A stretch of 64,000 nucleotides of DNA from Methylomonas sp. AM2-LC (GCF_039904985.1 NZ_CP157005.1:1612001-1676000); one strand, 5' to 3'. Numbered from the stretch's first letter, positions 39,157 to 48,736 are shown. Program-made: numbers and translations. The notes: generated by a model from the letters alone, not told the origin.

Positions 39157-39576
39157 GAATTATTTAGAGTATTTCCTTGGTCACTAACCAATTGTTGTAT
39201 GTGCTACCAAACTCAAACTAAGCCTGATAGCTTCTTCACATCTGTCTGCGTAAAGCAGAAAGGTGGCTGATGTGAATGGCACTTGCTTAAGTGTGTATTA
39301 TTTAAATCAAAGTATTACGAAAAACTTGTAACTGGCGTTGAGTTAGTTCCACAGAGCGTAACCCAACAATCGATGCAGTACACTATTGGTAAGCAGATAT
39401 GTTGCGTTACGGCTTACGCCTACCTAAACCTACGATCTGAGGTCGGCAAAACTTAACAAAACCCTATAATATGCCGACATTCTCAGCATATTAGGGCGTT
39501 GTTTTTATGTCAGTTTAGTGGCAGGTCACTGCTTTGTGAATGACTAATACGCATAGCATGACTGGTTAAAGTCGGT
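39157..39576. repeat. Spacer with inverted-repeat element
   Basis: 420 non-coding bases between fdsD and the formyltransferase-like gene. CGTAACCCAACA (39357-39368) and TGTTGCGTTACG (39400-39411) form an inverted repeat matching at 11 of 12 positions, and the sequence continues GGCTTACGCC. The word pattern resembles degenerate dispersed elements found in many bacterial intergenic regions. A similar degenerate stretch (GATGCGTAGGATGG) occurs near 37309-37322. Confidence 0.4.
39453..39496 (-). terminator. Terminator of the fds operon
   Basis: On the minus strand CCCTAATATGC is followed by an 11-base loop and GCATATTATAGGG (two-base bulge), then TTTTGTTAAGTTTT. It lies 80 bases past the fdsD stop and is the only terminator-like structure there. 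Confidence 0.6.
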
Positions 39577-39792
39577 TTAGGATTTAGCAATATTGTGTAT
39601 TGCTTCCGCCACGATATCCATTAATTCGTTATCGTGGGTTTGGCTATATTCGATAATTTGCCGATGCATGCGTGGTTCCCAGAAATTTCTGATATGTTGT
39701 TCCACGCCTTTAATAGCCATATCCCGATCCGGTTCGGATCTGAAAAAAGCGCCGATATTATTGGCCATTTTAACTAAATTGCTGTTATCCAT
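39577..39792 (-). CDS. fdsD: NAD-dependent formate dehydrogenase delta subunit
   Basis: 71 residues matching the small FdsD subunit: LVKMANNIGAFFRSEPDRD near the N-terminus and HIRNFWEPRMHRQIIEY in the middle. FdsD is required for activity of the FdsABG complex, although it carries no cofactor; it probably helps assembly or stability. It is the last gene of the operon, 3 bases after fdhD, in the order G-B-A-(FdhD)-D known from Cupriavidus-type fds operons. Confidence 0.92.
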   Translation of the reverse strand: MDNSNLVKMANNIGAFFRSEPDRDMAIKGVEQHIRNFWEPRMHRQIIEYSQTHDNELMDIVAEAIHNIAKS

Positions 39793-39795
39793 GAT

Positions 39796-40632
39796 TTATG
39801 TAGCTGAGTCTTGATAATGTTGTAAACGTTGCGGGTGGGTATAAATAACATGATTTTCATTTCTGGTAAAACCCACTAAAGTTAATCCGCATTCTGTAGC
39901 AAGCTGGATTGCCAGAGCTGTGGGGGCAGAAATGGCAGCCAGTAATGTAATACCGACACTGGCTGCTTTTTGAACCATTTCATAACTTGCACGGCTGGTA
40001 ACCAATAACCAGCCCGCTTCAAAATTGCAGGGTGTTTTAGCGAGTCCCCCGATTAATTTATCCAGTGCATTATGGCGGCCCACATCTTCACGTACCATTA
40101 TAACCCCACGTTCGGGGTCTAGCCAGCCTGCCGCATGAACCGCACCCGTTAGCTGATTCAGAGTCTGTTGTTTATGCATCGCAGCCATCGCTGTACTTAA
40201 GTGTGTTGCGTCAAGTAATAATCCCTTGCCAACAGGTTTTGGTGTGCGAATGGCTTGCTCTAATGTGCTGGCACCGCATAAGCCACAACCAGTGCGTCCG
40301 GTCATATTTCGGCCTTTACCAGGTAACTTTTCAAAACGTAGTTCTGGTATGGTTATTCTAACTTCTACACCTTTTGAGCGTTGTACCACCCTGACAGTTT
40401 GCAATTCAGCAGGGTGTTGAATAATGCCTTCTGTTAAACTGAAACCTAATGCAAAATCTTCCAAATTTAGCGGAGTAGTTAACATCACTACATGGGGTTG
40501 GTTATTGTAGACCAATACCACCGGCACTTCTTCGGCTACACAATCTTCTTTTTGGCTATGAGTTGAGCCACGCCAGTAATCGAAAGTTGCTTTTCGATAA
40601 CTGCTCCAGCCCAACTCACCAAACTCGTCCAT
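39796..40632 (-). CDS. fdhD: Formate dehydrogenase accessory sulfurtransferase FdhD
   Basis: 278 residues. FdhD transfers sulfur from a cysteine desulfurase to the bis-MGD molybdenum cofactor, an obligatory step for active formate dehydrogenase. The CxxC-type motif is in MTGRTGCGLCGASTLEQA (~residues 111-128). Other conserved parts are EGIIQHPAEL, REDVGRHNALDKLIGG and LLVTSRASYEMVQKAA. It sits between fdsA and fdsD, where fds operons carry fdsC, the FdhD homologue. There are 8 bases between it and fdsA. Confidence 0.96.
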   Translation of the reverse strand: MDEFGELGWSSYRKATFDYWRGSTHSQKEDCVAEEVPVVLVYNNQPHVVMLTTPLNLEDFALGFSLTEGIIQHPAELQTVRVVQRSKGVEVRITIPELRFEKLPGKGRNMTGRTGCGLCGASTLEQAIRTPKPVGKGLLLDATHLSTAMAAMHKQQTLNQLTGAVHAAGWLDPERGVIMVREDVGRHNALDKLIGGLAKTPCNFEAGWLLVTSRASYEMVQKAASVGITLLAAISAPTALAIQLATECGLTLVGFTRNENHVIYTHPQRLQHYQDSAT

Positions 40633-40640
40633 AGGTAGTT

Positions 40641-43499
40641 TTAGACCTTTTCTACAGCTGGAATACGGTTTTCCAATAAAGACAGCTGATTATCGCTAAA
40701 GTGTTGATATTCTTTTTGCCATTCTGACGGTTGCGCTACTTTAGCAACATGGACAGCAGTCACTTTATATTCGGGGCAGTTAGTTGCCCAGTCAGAGTTG
40801 TCAGTGGTAATGACGTTGGCACCTGAATGCGGGAAGTGGAAAGTGGTATAAACGACACCTGGTTGCATGCGCTCAGTAATTAAGGCATGCATCACTGTTT
40901 CACCCGCACGGCTTTTTACGCCAACCCAGTCGCCATCAGCAATGCCCAATACTTCGGCATCATGCGGATGAATTTCCAGTCTGTCTTCACCATGCCAAGC
41001 CACATTTTCCGTACGACGGGTTTGTGCGCCAACATTGTATTGCGACAAAATTCTACCCGTGGTCAAAATCAAAGGATATTTACTATTGGTACGCTCTGTT
41101 GTTGGGATGTATTCCGTCAACAGGAAGCGGCCTTTGCCACGCACAAATTCCTCGGTATGCATGATGGGCGTACCGTCAGGTGCGTCATCGTTACAGGGCC
41201 ATTGAATACTACCCATTTCCGTGATTTTTTCATAAGTAACACCCGCAAATTGAGGTGTCAGACGGGCTATTTCCGCCATGATTTCTGAAGGATGACTATA
41301 GTTCATTGGATAACCTAGTGCATTAGATAAATCCTGTGTCACTTCCCAATCTTCTTTGCCAGCCAGCGGAGTCATTACCTTTCTGACTGGTGAAATACGG
41401 CGTTCAGCATTGGTGAATGTACCATTTTTTTCCAGAAACGAAGAACCTGGCAAAAATACATGTGCAAATTTAGCAGTTTCATTCAGGAATATATCCTGAA
41501 CAACCAGACATTCCAGTTCCCGTAAGGCATGATGCACATGGTGGATATCTGGGTCTGATTGGGCGATGTCTTCACCTTGCACATACAAACCTTTAAAGCT
41601 GCCATCTATGGCGGCGGCAAACATGTTAGGGATGCGTAAGCCGGGTTCAGACTGAAGTGGTACTCCCCAAGCCGCTTCGAATTGATGGCGAGTATTGGTA
41701 TCGGAAACATGACGGTAGCCAACAAATTCATGCGGGAAAGAACCCATGTCGCAAGAGCCTTGCACATTGTTCTGTCCACGCAGTGGATTGACGCCCACGC
41801 CCTCACGACCGATATTACCGGTAGCCATAGCCAGATTGGCAATACCGATAACGGTGGTTGAACCTTGGCTGTGTTCGGTAACTCCCAAGCCATAATAAAT
41901 TGCACCATTTGCCGCATTAGCAAACAAACGTGCCGCACCACGCATGGATTCTGGATCTACACCTGTGATTTCTGCCATGGCTTCCGGTGAATTTTGCGGT
42001 AGCGATACAAAGGTTTTCCATTTTTGGTAAGACTCTACGTCACAGCGCTCTAATGCGAACGCCTCATCAGCCAAACCTTCGGTAACAATGACATGTGCTA
42101 AAGCAGTGACCACAGCAACATTAGTGCCGGGACGTAATTTCAAATGATAATCTGCTTTGATATGTGGACTATTGCTGACCAGATCAATGCTACGTGGATC
42201 AACTACGATTAGTTTTGCGCCTTGACGTAAACGACGTTTCATCAACGAGCCGAATACTGGATGACCATCAGTTGGGTTGGCTCCAATCACAAAAATCACA
42301 TCAGACTTCATTACTGAGTCAAAGGTTTGGGTGCCCGAAGATTCACCAAAGGTGGTTTTTAAACCATAGCCAGTCGGTGAGTGACAAACCCTGGCGCAGG
42401 TATCAACATTATTATTACCAAAGCCAGCGCGGATCAGTTTTTGTACCAGATAGGTTTCTTCATTCGTGCAGCGAGATGAAGTAATACCGCCGATAGAATC
42501 ACGACCGTATTTTGCCTGAATGCCTTTCAAACGATTCGCGGCGTGTAGTATCGCTTCTTCCCAGCTGACCACTTGCCAGGGATCACTGATTTTTTCCCGA
42601 ATCATAGGAGTGGTAATACGATCTTTATGTGTGGCGTAACCAAAGGCAAAACGGCCTTTTACACAAGAGTGTCCATGATTTGCATAGCCGTTTTTATCCG
42701 GAACCATACGAATCAGTTGTTCACCTTTCATTTCGGCACGGAATGAACAGCCTACCCCGCAATAAGCGCAAGTGGTAATGGTGCTATGTTCTGGCTGACC
42801 ATGATCAATCACTGATTTTTCCATCAGAGTGGCGGTCGGACAAGCTTGCACACAAGCTCCACAAGACACACATTCCGATTCCATGAATGGTTGATTTTGT
42901 CCTGGCGATACTTTGGATTCAAAACCACGACCATCCAAGGTGAGGGCGAAAGTACCTTGCACTTCTTCACACGCTCTTACACAGCGCGAACAGACAATAC
43001 ATTTTGCAGGATCAAAACTGAAATAGGGGTTGCTGGTATCTTTTTCTGAATCCAGGTGGTTATGACCCTCATAACCATAACGTACTTCGCGTAGACCGAC
43101 TGCGCCCACGGTGTCTTGCAATTCGCAATCGCCATTCGCTGCACAAGTCAGGCAGTCGAGTGGATGATCGGAGATATACAGTTCTGCTATGCCTCGGCGA
43201 ATATTGGCAAGTTTTTCGTTCTGGGTGCAGACTTTCATGCCTTCGGCAACTGGTGTGGTACACGAAGCAGGATAGCCTCGTGCGCCATCAATTTGTACCA
43301 GACACATACGACAGGAGCCGAAAGCATCCAGGTGATCGGTGGCGCATAACTTGGGGATGCTGATACCGGCTTCTGCGGCTGCTCGCATAACCGAAGTTCC
43401 AGCTTTAACGGTGATTTTTTGCCCGTCGATATTCAGGCTAACGGTTTCCTGAGATGCACTGGCGGGGGTTCCGTAATCTATTTCATTATTGGCTGACAT
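40641..43499 (-). CDS. fdsA: NAD-dependent formate dehydrogenase alpha subunit (Mo-bis-MGD)
   Basis: 952-residue catalytic subunit oxidising formate to CO2. In order: N-terminal [2Fe-2S] domain (CATDHLDAFGSCRMC, ~residues 52-66), a NuoG-type His/Cys cluster (HPLDCLTCAANGDC), two [4Fe-4S] ferredoxin clusters (CIVCSRCVRAC and CVSCGACVQAC), then the molybdopterin domain with its own [4Fe-4S] (CAYCGVGCSF). The Mo ligand is a Cys in CARVCHSPTGYGL, so no selenocysteine is needed. The C-terminal cofactor domain ends with VGVKSRAGETVMHALI. In methylotrophs it completes C1 oxidation and yields NADH. Confidence 0.97.
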   Translation of the reverse strand: MSANNEIDYGTPASASQETVSLNIDGQKITVKAGTSVMRAAAEAGISIPKLCATDHLDAFGSCRMCLVQIDGARGYPASCTTPVAEGMKVCTQNEKLANIRRGIAELYISDHPLDCLTCAANGDCELQDTVGAVGLREVRYGYEGHNHLDSEKDTSNPYFSFDPAKCIVCSRCVRACEEVQGTFALTLDGRGFESKVSPGQNQPFMESECVSCGACVQACPTATLMEKSVIDHGQPEHSTITTCAYCGVGCSFRAEMKGEQLIRMVPDKNGYANHGHSCVKGRFAFGYATHKDRITTPMIREKISDPWQVVSWEEAILHAANRLKGIQAKYGRDSIGGITSSRCTNEETYLVQKLIRAGFGNNNVDTCARVCHSPTGYGLKTTFGESSGTQTFDSVMKSDVIFVIGANPTDGHPVFGSLMKRRLRQGAKLIVVDPRSIDLVSNSPHIKADYHLKLRPGTNVAVVTALAHVIVTEGLADEAFALERCDVESYQKWKTFVSLPQNSPEAMAEITGVDPESMRGAARLFANAANGAIYYGLGVTEHSQGSTTVIGIANLAMATGNIGREGVGVNPLRGQNNVQGSCDMGSFPHEFVGYRHVSDTNTRHQFEAAWGVPLQSEPGLRIPNMFAAAIDGSFKGLYVQGEDIAQSDPDIHHVHHALRELECLVVQDIFLNETAKFAHVFLPGSSFLEKNGTFTNAERRISPVRKVMTPLAGKEDWEVTQDLSNALGYPMNYSHPSEIMAEIARLTPQFAGVTYEKITEMGSIQWPCNDDAPDGTPIMHTEEFVRGKGRFLLTEYIPTTERTNSKYPLILTTGRILSQYNVGAQTRRTENVAWHGEDRLEIHPHDAEVLGIADGDWVGVKSRAGETVMHALITERMQPGVVYTTFHFPHSGANVITTDNSDWATNCPEYKVTAVHVAKVAQPSEWQKEYQHFSDNQLSLLENRIPAVEKV

Positions 43500-43520
43500 A
43501 AGCTATCTCCAGGTAATTGA

Positions 43521-45065
43521 TTAAGGTTTGGCAGGGGAAAGGCCAAAATCTTCAGGAAAATGATTCAGCGCGCTTAACACAGGAAAAGGTGTCATGCCGC
43601 CCATCGCACACAGAGAACCGAAAGTCATGGTGTCGCATAAATCCCGCAACAACACCGTGTTTTTGTCTTTTTGAATGCCAGCAACAATCCGGTCGATGAC
43701 TTCCACGCCACGCGTTGATCCAATCCGGCAAGGTGTGCACTTGCCACAAGATTCTTCAACACAAAATTCCATGGCATATCGTGCCATTTCTGCCATATCA
43801 ACAGTATCGTCATGTACCACAAGTCCACCGTGGCCTAATACCGAAGAAATGGCGGCAAACGCTTCATAGTCCAGTGGAGTATCAAATTGTCCTGGATGCA
43901 TATAAGCGCCAAGTGGACCACCCACCTGCACCGCACGAATGGGTCGGCCACTGGCTGTGCCACCACCATATTCATACAGTAATTCACGTAAGGTCATGCC
44001 GAACGCTACTTCAAATAAACCGGGATGCTTGATATTGCCAGCCAGTTGTAAGGGCAGAGTGCCGCGTGATCGTCCCATGCCGTAATCGCGGTAATAGTCA
44101 CCGCCTTTGTCCAGTATGATAGGAACCGAGGCCAGCGAGATGACATTGTTTACGATGGTTGGCTTACCAAATAAACCGACAATGGCCGGAAGCGGGGGTT
44201 TGAATCGCACTAGTCCGCGTTTGCCTTCCAAGCTTTCCAGCAGCGAAGTTTCTTCACCGCAGATATAAGCACCCGCACCACGCCGTACTTCCAAATGGAA
44301 GGTTTTCCCGCTATTTTGAATATTTTCGCCTAAATAACCGTGTTGCTTAGCGGCTTCAATGGCTTGATTAAGGGCAATACCTGCATGGGGGTATTCTACT
44401 CGCAAATAAATATAGCCTTGGGTGGCGCCCACTGCCAAGCCGGCGATTGTCATGCCTTCTATCAGCACAAATGGATCACCTTCCATAATCATACGGTCAG
44501 AAAATGTGCCGGAATCACCTTCGTCAGCATTACAGACGATGTATTTTTGATCGGCTGGTGCATTCATCACGGTATTCCATTTAATACCGGTCGGAAACGC
44601 AGCACCACCCCGTCCACGTAAGCCGGAGTCGCTGACATGTTTGACGATTTCTGCTGGTTGCATGACTAACGCATTTTTTAGGCCACGATAACCGTCGTGA
44701 GCCAAATAATCGTCCAGACTAACCGGATCAGTTAAGCCAACACGTGCAAATGTCAGGCGGTTTTGATTTTTAAAATAGGCTAATTCTTCAATATTACCCA
44801 GATACAAAGCGTGTTGTTTACCTTGTACTAATCCGCTGTCTAAAAGCGAGCCCACATCTTCTGGTTGTACTGGTCCATAAGCCACGCGTCCGGTAGGGGT
44901 TTCTACTTCCAGTAAAGGCTCTAGCCAAAATAGGCCGCGAGAACCATTACGTACAATTTCAATATCCAGATTTTTGGCGGCAGCTTGTTGTTTTACCGCA
45001 TTAACCACCTGTTCAGCACCTAATGATATTGCAGTTGAGTCACGGGAAATAAATAGGCGGGTCAT
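43521..45065 (-). CDS. fdsB: NAD-dependent formate dehydrogenase beta subunit (FMN, NAD+ site)
   Basis: 514 residues, NuoF-like. The N-terminal ~100 residues form a thioredoxin-like [2Fe-2S]-type domain lacking obvious cluster cysteines. Then come the NAD/FMN domain with GLRGRGGAAFPTGIKW and VCNADEGDSGTFSDRM, and the C-terminal [4Fe-4S] motif in ESCGKCTPCRIGSTRG with a fourth Cys in LLRDLCDTM. It passes electrons from fdsA to NAD+. Its start overlaps the fdsG stop by one base (TAATG), and 21 bases separate it from fdsA. Confidence 0.97.
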   Translation of the reverse strand: MTRLFISRDSTAISLGAEQVVNAVKQQAAAKNLDIEIVRNGSRGLFWLEPLLEVETPTGRVAYGPVQPEDVGSLLDSGLVQGKQHALYLGNIEELAYFKNQNRLTFARVGLTDPVSLDDYLAHDGYRGLKNALVMQPAEIVKHVSDSGLRGRGGAAFPTGIKWNTVMNAPADQKYIVCNADEGDSGTFSDRMIMEGDPFVLIEGMTIAGLAVGATQGYIYLRVEYPHAGIALNQAIEAAKQHGYLGENIQNSGKTFHLEVRRGAGAYICGEETSLLESLEGKRGLVRFKPPLPAIVGLFGKPTIVNNVISLASVPIILDKGGDYYRDYGMGRSRGTLPLQLAGNIKHPGLFEVAFGMTLRELLYEYGGGTASGRPIRAVQVGGPLGAYMHPGQFDTPLDYEAFAAISSVLGHGGLVVHDDTVDMAEMARYAMEFCVEESCGKCTPCRIGSTRGVEVIDRIVAGIQKDKNTVLLRDLCDTMTFGSLCAMGGMTPFPVLSALNHFPEDFGLSPAKP

Positions 45066-45544
45066 TATTCGGCACCTTGGTGTGTGGCTAATAGTTGATC
45101 GAATTTTTCGGGACTGACGCGTCCATAAACATCATTGTCGATAGTGATGGATGGCGAGCAAGCACAGTTTCCCAAGCAATAGACAGCTTCTAAAGAGAAT
45201 TGGCCGTCTGCAGTGGTTTCGTGATAATCAATTCCTAATGTTTGTTTGGCATGATTTTCCAGTGCTTTGCTACCCATAGATTGGCAGGATTCTGCACGAC
45301 AAATATGGATGGTATGCTGACCAGGAGGGGTTTCACGGAAATAATGGTAGAAAGTGATTACGCCATGTACTTCGGCTTTTGAAAGGTGCAGTGTACTGGC
45401 AATATCTGCTACAGCTTCCGTAGGAATGTAACCCAGATTATCCTGTATAGCGTGCAGAATCGGTAACAGATTTCCGGGCATGGATACATGGGCATCCAGT
45501 ATCGCCAATACGGTGGGTTTTTGATCTTGATAGTCGTGCATCAT
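45065..45544 (-). CDS. fdsG: NAD-dependent formate dehydrogenase gamma subunit ([2Fe-2S])
   Basis: 159 residues, NuoE-like thioredoxin-fold subunit binding one [2Fe-2S] cluster. Ligands are two Cys in ICRAESCQSMG and two in VYCLGNCACSPS. It is the first gene of the fds operon. Two closely spaced start codons (ATG ATG) occur at the 5' end. The ~500-base upstream region should carry the operon promoter; no LysR-type fdsR gene adjoins it. Confidence 0.95.
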   Translation of the reverse strand: MMHDYQDQKPTVLAILDAHVSMPGNLLPILHAIQDNLGYIPTEAVADIASTLHLSKAEVHGVITFYHYFRETPPGQHTIHICRAESCQSMGSKALENHAKQTLGIDYHETTADGQFSLEAVYCLGNCACSPSITIDNDVYGRVSPEKFDQLLATHQGAE

Positions 45545-46041
45545 CAGCTCTGTATAAAATGACGAAAAATTTAGGTAAATTCAGTAAAAAAACAATCATC
45601 GTTTACGTAAAAAATGTGCGTGCAACGATAGGCTATTTAACGGGGTTTTAGTAACGATTACCTTGGTTATTTACCTATATCAATAACGATAGGTGTTACT
45701 TCCGTTTGCTCTTAGCCTCAATTGAGTTTTAACTATGTAATCTGTTATTTAATCACGAACAAACAGCGCTTTGCAATGATAACTAACAGCTGTATGCCGC
45801 AAAATCTCTAGGGTTAATCAGAGAGTTACTGTTTTGATTACTAAAGGCGCACTAAGTTCGAAATTAAAATAACAGGAGTGATCCTATTTTAAATGAAAAT
45901 CGTTTTCATTAAATAATTTTTTGATTAGTGAGATCTTTTAGGCAAAATTGCGGATATTTATTCGTTTGTTGTAGCCTACCAGTCTTTTGTGGGGTTGTGA
46001 TCAAAAGCCATTAAAATTGCTAATAAACACAAAAGTTTCTA
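45545..46041. promoter_or_regulatory. Upstream region of fds operon with Fur-like box
   Basis: 497 non-coding bases between fdsG and the end of the EAL gene. TGAAAAT-C-GTTTTCA (45894-45908) is a 7-1-7 inverted repeat with one mismatch, extended by AA/TT on both sides; this geometry is that of Fur boxes. A second small inverted repeat, ACCTAT (45673-45678)/ATAGGT (45889-free region 45689-45694), lies nearer the operon. The Fur-like site is ~350 bases from fdsG, so its target is uncertain. Confidence 0.4.
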
Positions 46042-47211
46042 TTAGTCACCCACAATAATATCGGTCAATAAAATTCGCTGAGCATCCAGGCGTAACGACA
46101 GTGTTTTGCAAAGTAAGTCCGTATCAAAATCGTGATAACGTTCTGAGGTGACAATCCGGCCGCAATCCCCTGTGCTTTCCAGAGCAATTAGCTGGAAAAA
46201 ATAAGGTCGCCAAGACCAGTTAAAGCCAATTTTGCGCGGGTCAGTAAACCAGTGGTTTTCGGTAAAATTAAAGTTGGGGGAAATTTGTTTACCCTCATTG
46301 TCACACAGATAAAACCGTACAATGTTGCTTTCGCTGAAATTCCATTTCGCTAGCTCATTTAGGTTAAAATCGGCCTGTAAGGTATCTTTAAGTTTATAGA
46401 TGAAAGATTTAATAGCATTTATAGCTTCAATATTTTTTTGTACCTTGCTGACGGTATTTCTAAAATATTTATTGCGTAATGAACCGATATGTTGTTCATA
46501 AAGATTAGGTGCTTTAAATTCTGCTGCCGCGGGAGAGAATAGGTAACCTTGCATAAATTGTGCGCCACAATTTAGACCAAATAAAAATTCGTTGTCCGAT
46601 TCCACGCCTTCACAAATGATCTGACAACCGGTACGTTTGCCCAGTCGGGTAAGCATGTGCACAATATCGCTGGCAATACCACCTTTGCTGGCTTTTTTAA
46701 ACAACTGCATATCAATTTTAATGATATCAGGATGGATGGCCAGAACCCGTTCCAGTTGGGATGAGCCAGAGCCAAAGTCGTCTAAAGCGACTCGCAAACC
46801 TTGTTGCCGATAACGTTTGACAATTTCACGCAGTTTATTGATGTCTGCATGTGCTTCAGTAATTTCCAGAATAATGCGTTGCCGGTCTATATTCAGTTCG
46901 TCCAGCATCTTTAATGTTGGTAAGGCATTTAATTGTCTGAGATTGTTGATCCAGGCTGCAGAAATATTAATGGCTAAATAGGTGCTGTTATCAATTTCAG
47001 AAAATTTTTGCAGTGCCAGTCGGCGTAATTTGCGATCGAGCTCTAAACGTTGTTTGGTGTCCAGTTTGGGGGAGGCAAATAAATGACCCGCTGATACAAC
47101 TCTGCCTTGTTTATCATATTGTCTAGCTAAAGCTTCATATCCGATGATGCGACCACTGGCAACACTGACTATAGGTTGGAAATACGGGAATAATTCAAAT
47201 TTTTCATCCAT
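46042..47211 (-). CDS. EAL-domain cyclic-di-GMP phosphodiesterase with C-terminal sensor-like region
   Basis: 389 residues. The N-terminal EAL domain (1-~245) keeps the catalytic set: YEALAR (the EAL motif), NISAAWI, LEITEAH, ALDDFGSGSSQ, IKIDMQLFK, ICEGVES and QGYLFSPAA, so it should be active on c-di-GMP. The C-terminal ~140 residues, with FYLCDNEGKQISPNF and GFNWSWRPYFFQL, resemble the PAS/Cache-like domain found after EAL in YkuI-type proteins; that assignment is by appearance only. There is no transmembrane segment, so sensing is probably cytosolic. It is a single gene. Confidence 0.86.
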   Translation of the reverse strand: MDEKFELFPYFQPIVSVASGRIIGYEALARQYDKQGRVVSAGHLFASPKLDTKQRLELDRKLRRLALQKFSEIDNSTYLAINISAAWINNLRQLNALPTLKMLDELNIDRQRIILEITEAHADINKLREIVKRYRQQGLRVALDDFGSGSSQLERVLAIHPDIIKIDMQLFKKASKGGIASDIVHMLTRLGKRTGCQIICEGVESDNEFLFGLNCGAQFMQGYLFSPAAAEFKAPNLYEQHIGSLRNKYFRNTVSKVQKNIEAINAIKSFIYKLKDTLQADFNLNELAKWNFSESNIVRFYLCDNEGKQISPNFNFTENHWFTDPRKIGFNWSWRPYFFQLIALESTGDCGRIVTSERYHDFDTDLLCKTLSLRLDAQRILLTDIIVGD

Positions 47212-47659
47212 ACCGATTCGATTCTCTTAGGGCGGGTTGACAGAAATGCTCAAATAGCTGAGGAGAGTTAGGCAAGTGAGTCTGTCCAGTCAGGTTGAAA
47301 CGCATACTTCTAACTTTTACTTAATATTAGCAGTTTACCGCTAGCATGTTAGCTTGGGAAGGCAAGTTCCCTATATTCTGCAAACCGACTAGTTTAGCGT
47401 AAACAGCCTGTTTTCGATAGTCGCATAGATAGAGTGGATTCAAAAGTGAAGTACAACACTTCGATATTAATGAATTACAGTTGAGAGTTGTGGGCTGTTT
47501 AACGCATTTCTAATACACAGTTAAAGGGTCCCGTCTTCTAAGACCCTTTATTGGTCGCGTGTTAAGGGGATTAGTGCCATCAATTTAAGATAATCTGCGA
47601 AAGTAAACCAAAGCCTAAAAGCCGGAGGTATGCTGATACAGTGCAAATTGGCAGTGAGC
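47212..47659. other. Spacer with bidirectional hairpin
   Basis: 448 bases between the EAL gene start and the end of the DUF3581 operon. AAAGGGTC (47523-47530)/GACCCTTT (47542-47549) forms a perfect 8-bp stem with 11-base loop, TTTA on either side. It is the best terminator candidate for the DUF3581 operon. Nothing coding was recognised. Confidence 0.45.
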
Positions 47660-48394
47660 TTAATAATTAAACGCGGCAACCTCTATATCCACCAGATAAC
47701 TTTGTTTTCTAGCTAAATACTCTTCCACAAATACTCGCATAGGCTCAGCTTCATAATCGCGCAGCCCGCTGACTGTCAATTTTTTAAAGCCAGTACCCAC
47801 TACCTTGGTACCCGACTTAATTTGAAAGTGTAAAAAAGCCGTGGCACGTTTACCATTTACTTCCATGGTGGGATCCAGCATTTCCAGGCTAGGTTGTTCG
47901 AAATCAACCGTTTGTAAGTTAAGTGTCATGCTTTCATAGATAACCAGTGGTCTATCAATATTGAACATGACATTTTCTTTGGCAAGCAAGGGCACTAGCA
48001 CATAGGGAAAATTTTGACCTGAAAACGCCACATAATCACGAATCAGGGTTTCAATCAAGGCCTGGCTACGGGTAAGTTGTCCAGAACGGGTTATCTGTAA
48101 ATAAGTTTTACCTTGCTGGTCAGTCACATCAATGTGTTCAGCATCTGTAGTGGGAAAATTTAATAAAACCGCATGACCAACCATACCGGAAAAAATAAAA
48201 TGCATGTTTTGACTAAGGCCGTATTTTTCCAAAACCAACGAAAATAGCAGGTCTCCAGGCACACAAAAGCGTTTATTATCAACGTCATGTAAGGGGTTGA
48301 AATCATGCGCAACTTCTTTGGCAAATATACTGGCTTGTTCGGCAGTTATACAAACACAGTTGTCCTGAACATCGTAATATTCTTTTAGAAACAT
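47660..48394 (-). CDS. DUF3581 family protein
   Basis: 244 residues of the DUF3581 family of gammaproteobacteria. The N-terminal part is diagnostic: ITAEQASIFAKEVAHDFNP, HDVDNKRFCVPGDLLFSLVL and GLSQNMHFIFSGMV. HDFNPLHD followed by FCVPGDL resembles the active-site strip of MaoC/hot-dog dehydratases, so a hot-dog fold binding an acyl group is possible, but no function is known. It follows the rhodanese gene after 18 bases in a three-gene unit. Confidence 0.85.
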   Translation of the reverse strand: MFLKEYYDVQDNCVCITAEQASIFAKEVAHDFNPLHDVDNKRFCVPGDLLFSLVLEKYGLSQNMHFIFSGMVGHAVLLNFPTTDAEHIDVTDQQGKTYLQITRSGQLTRSQALIETLIRDYVAFSGQNFPYVLVPLLAKENVMFNIDRPLVIYESMTLNLQTVDFEQPSLEMLDPTMEVNGKRATAFLHFQIKSGTKVVGTGFKKLTVSGLRDYEAEPMRVFVEEYLARKQSYLVDIEVAAFNY

Positions 48395-48412
48395 ATTTTT
48401 TATTCTTATTTT

Positions 48413-48736
48413 TTAATAACGTAAAATAGAAGGGTCGCAAGTAACAGACCATGCATCAATTCCGCCTTGTAAATTATAAAGCTGACTAAAGCCAGCTTGC
48501 TCAAGAAATAGGCAAGCCTGCAGACTACGTACCCCGTGATGACAAATTACCACAATGGCTTGTTCCTTGGGTAAAGAATCGCTGCTCTGTGGCAAAGTAC
48601 CCAAAGGCATTAATATACTGTCTTGAATATGGGCATAAGCATACTCATGTGGCTCTCGCACATCCAGCAGTAGCAAGGGTTGGTTTTCGGTCAAACTAAG
48701 TTGTAGTTGTTGTGGTGACCATTGGTTTATCGACAT
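48413..48736 (-). CDS. Rhodanese-like sulfurtransferase
   Basis: 107-residue single rhodanese domain. LLLDVREPHEYAYAHI is the CH2A-type motif and VVICHHGVRSLQACLFL holds the active-site Cys in a CHHGVRS loop; it ends with GGIDAWSVTCDPSI. It is similar to GlpE/PspE-like single-domain enzymes carrying a persulfide. The start overlaps the end of the aminotransferase gene by 10 bases, indicating coupled translation. Confidence 0.9.
   Translation of the reverse strand: MSINQWSPQQLQLSLTENQPLLLLDVREPHEYAYAHIQDSILMPLGTLPQSSDSLPKEQAIVVICHHGVRSLQACLFLEQAGFSQLYNLQGGIDAWSVTCDPSILRY

Noticed and set aside
40641..43499. Selenocysteine-type formate dehydrogenase
   Set aside because: The Mo-ligand position is Cys in CARVCHSPT and the frame has no internal TGA.
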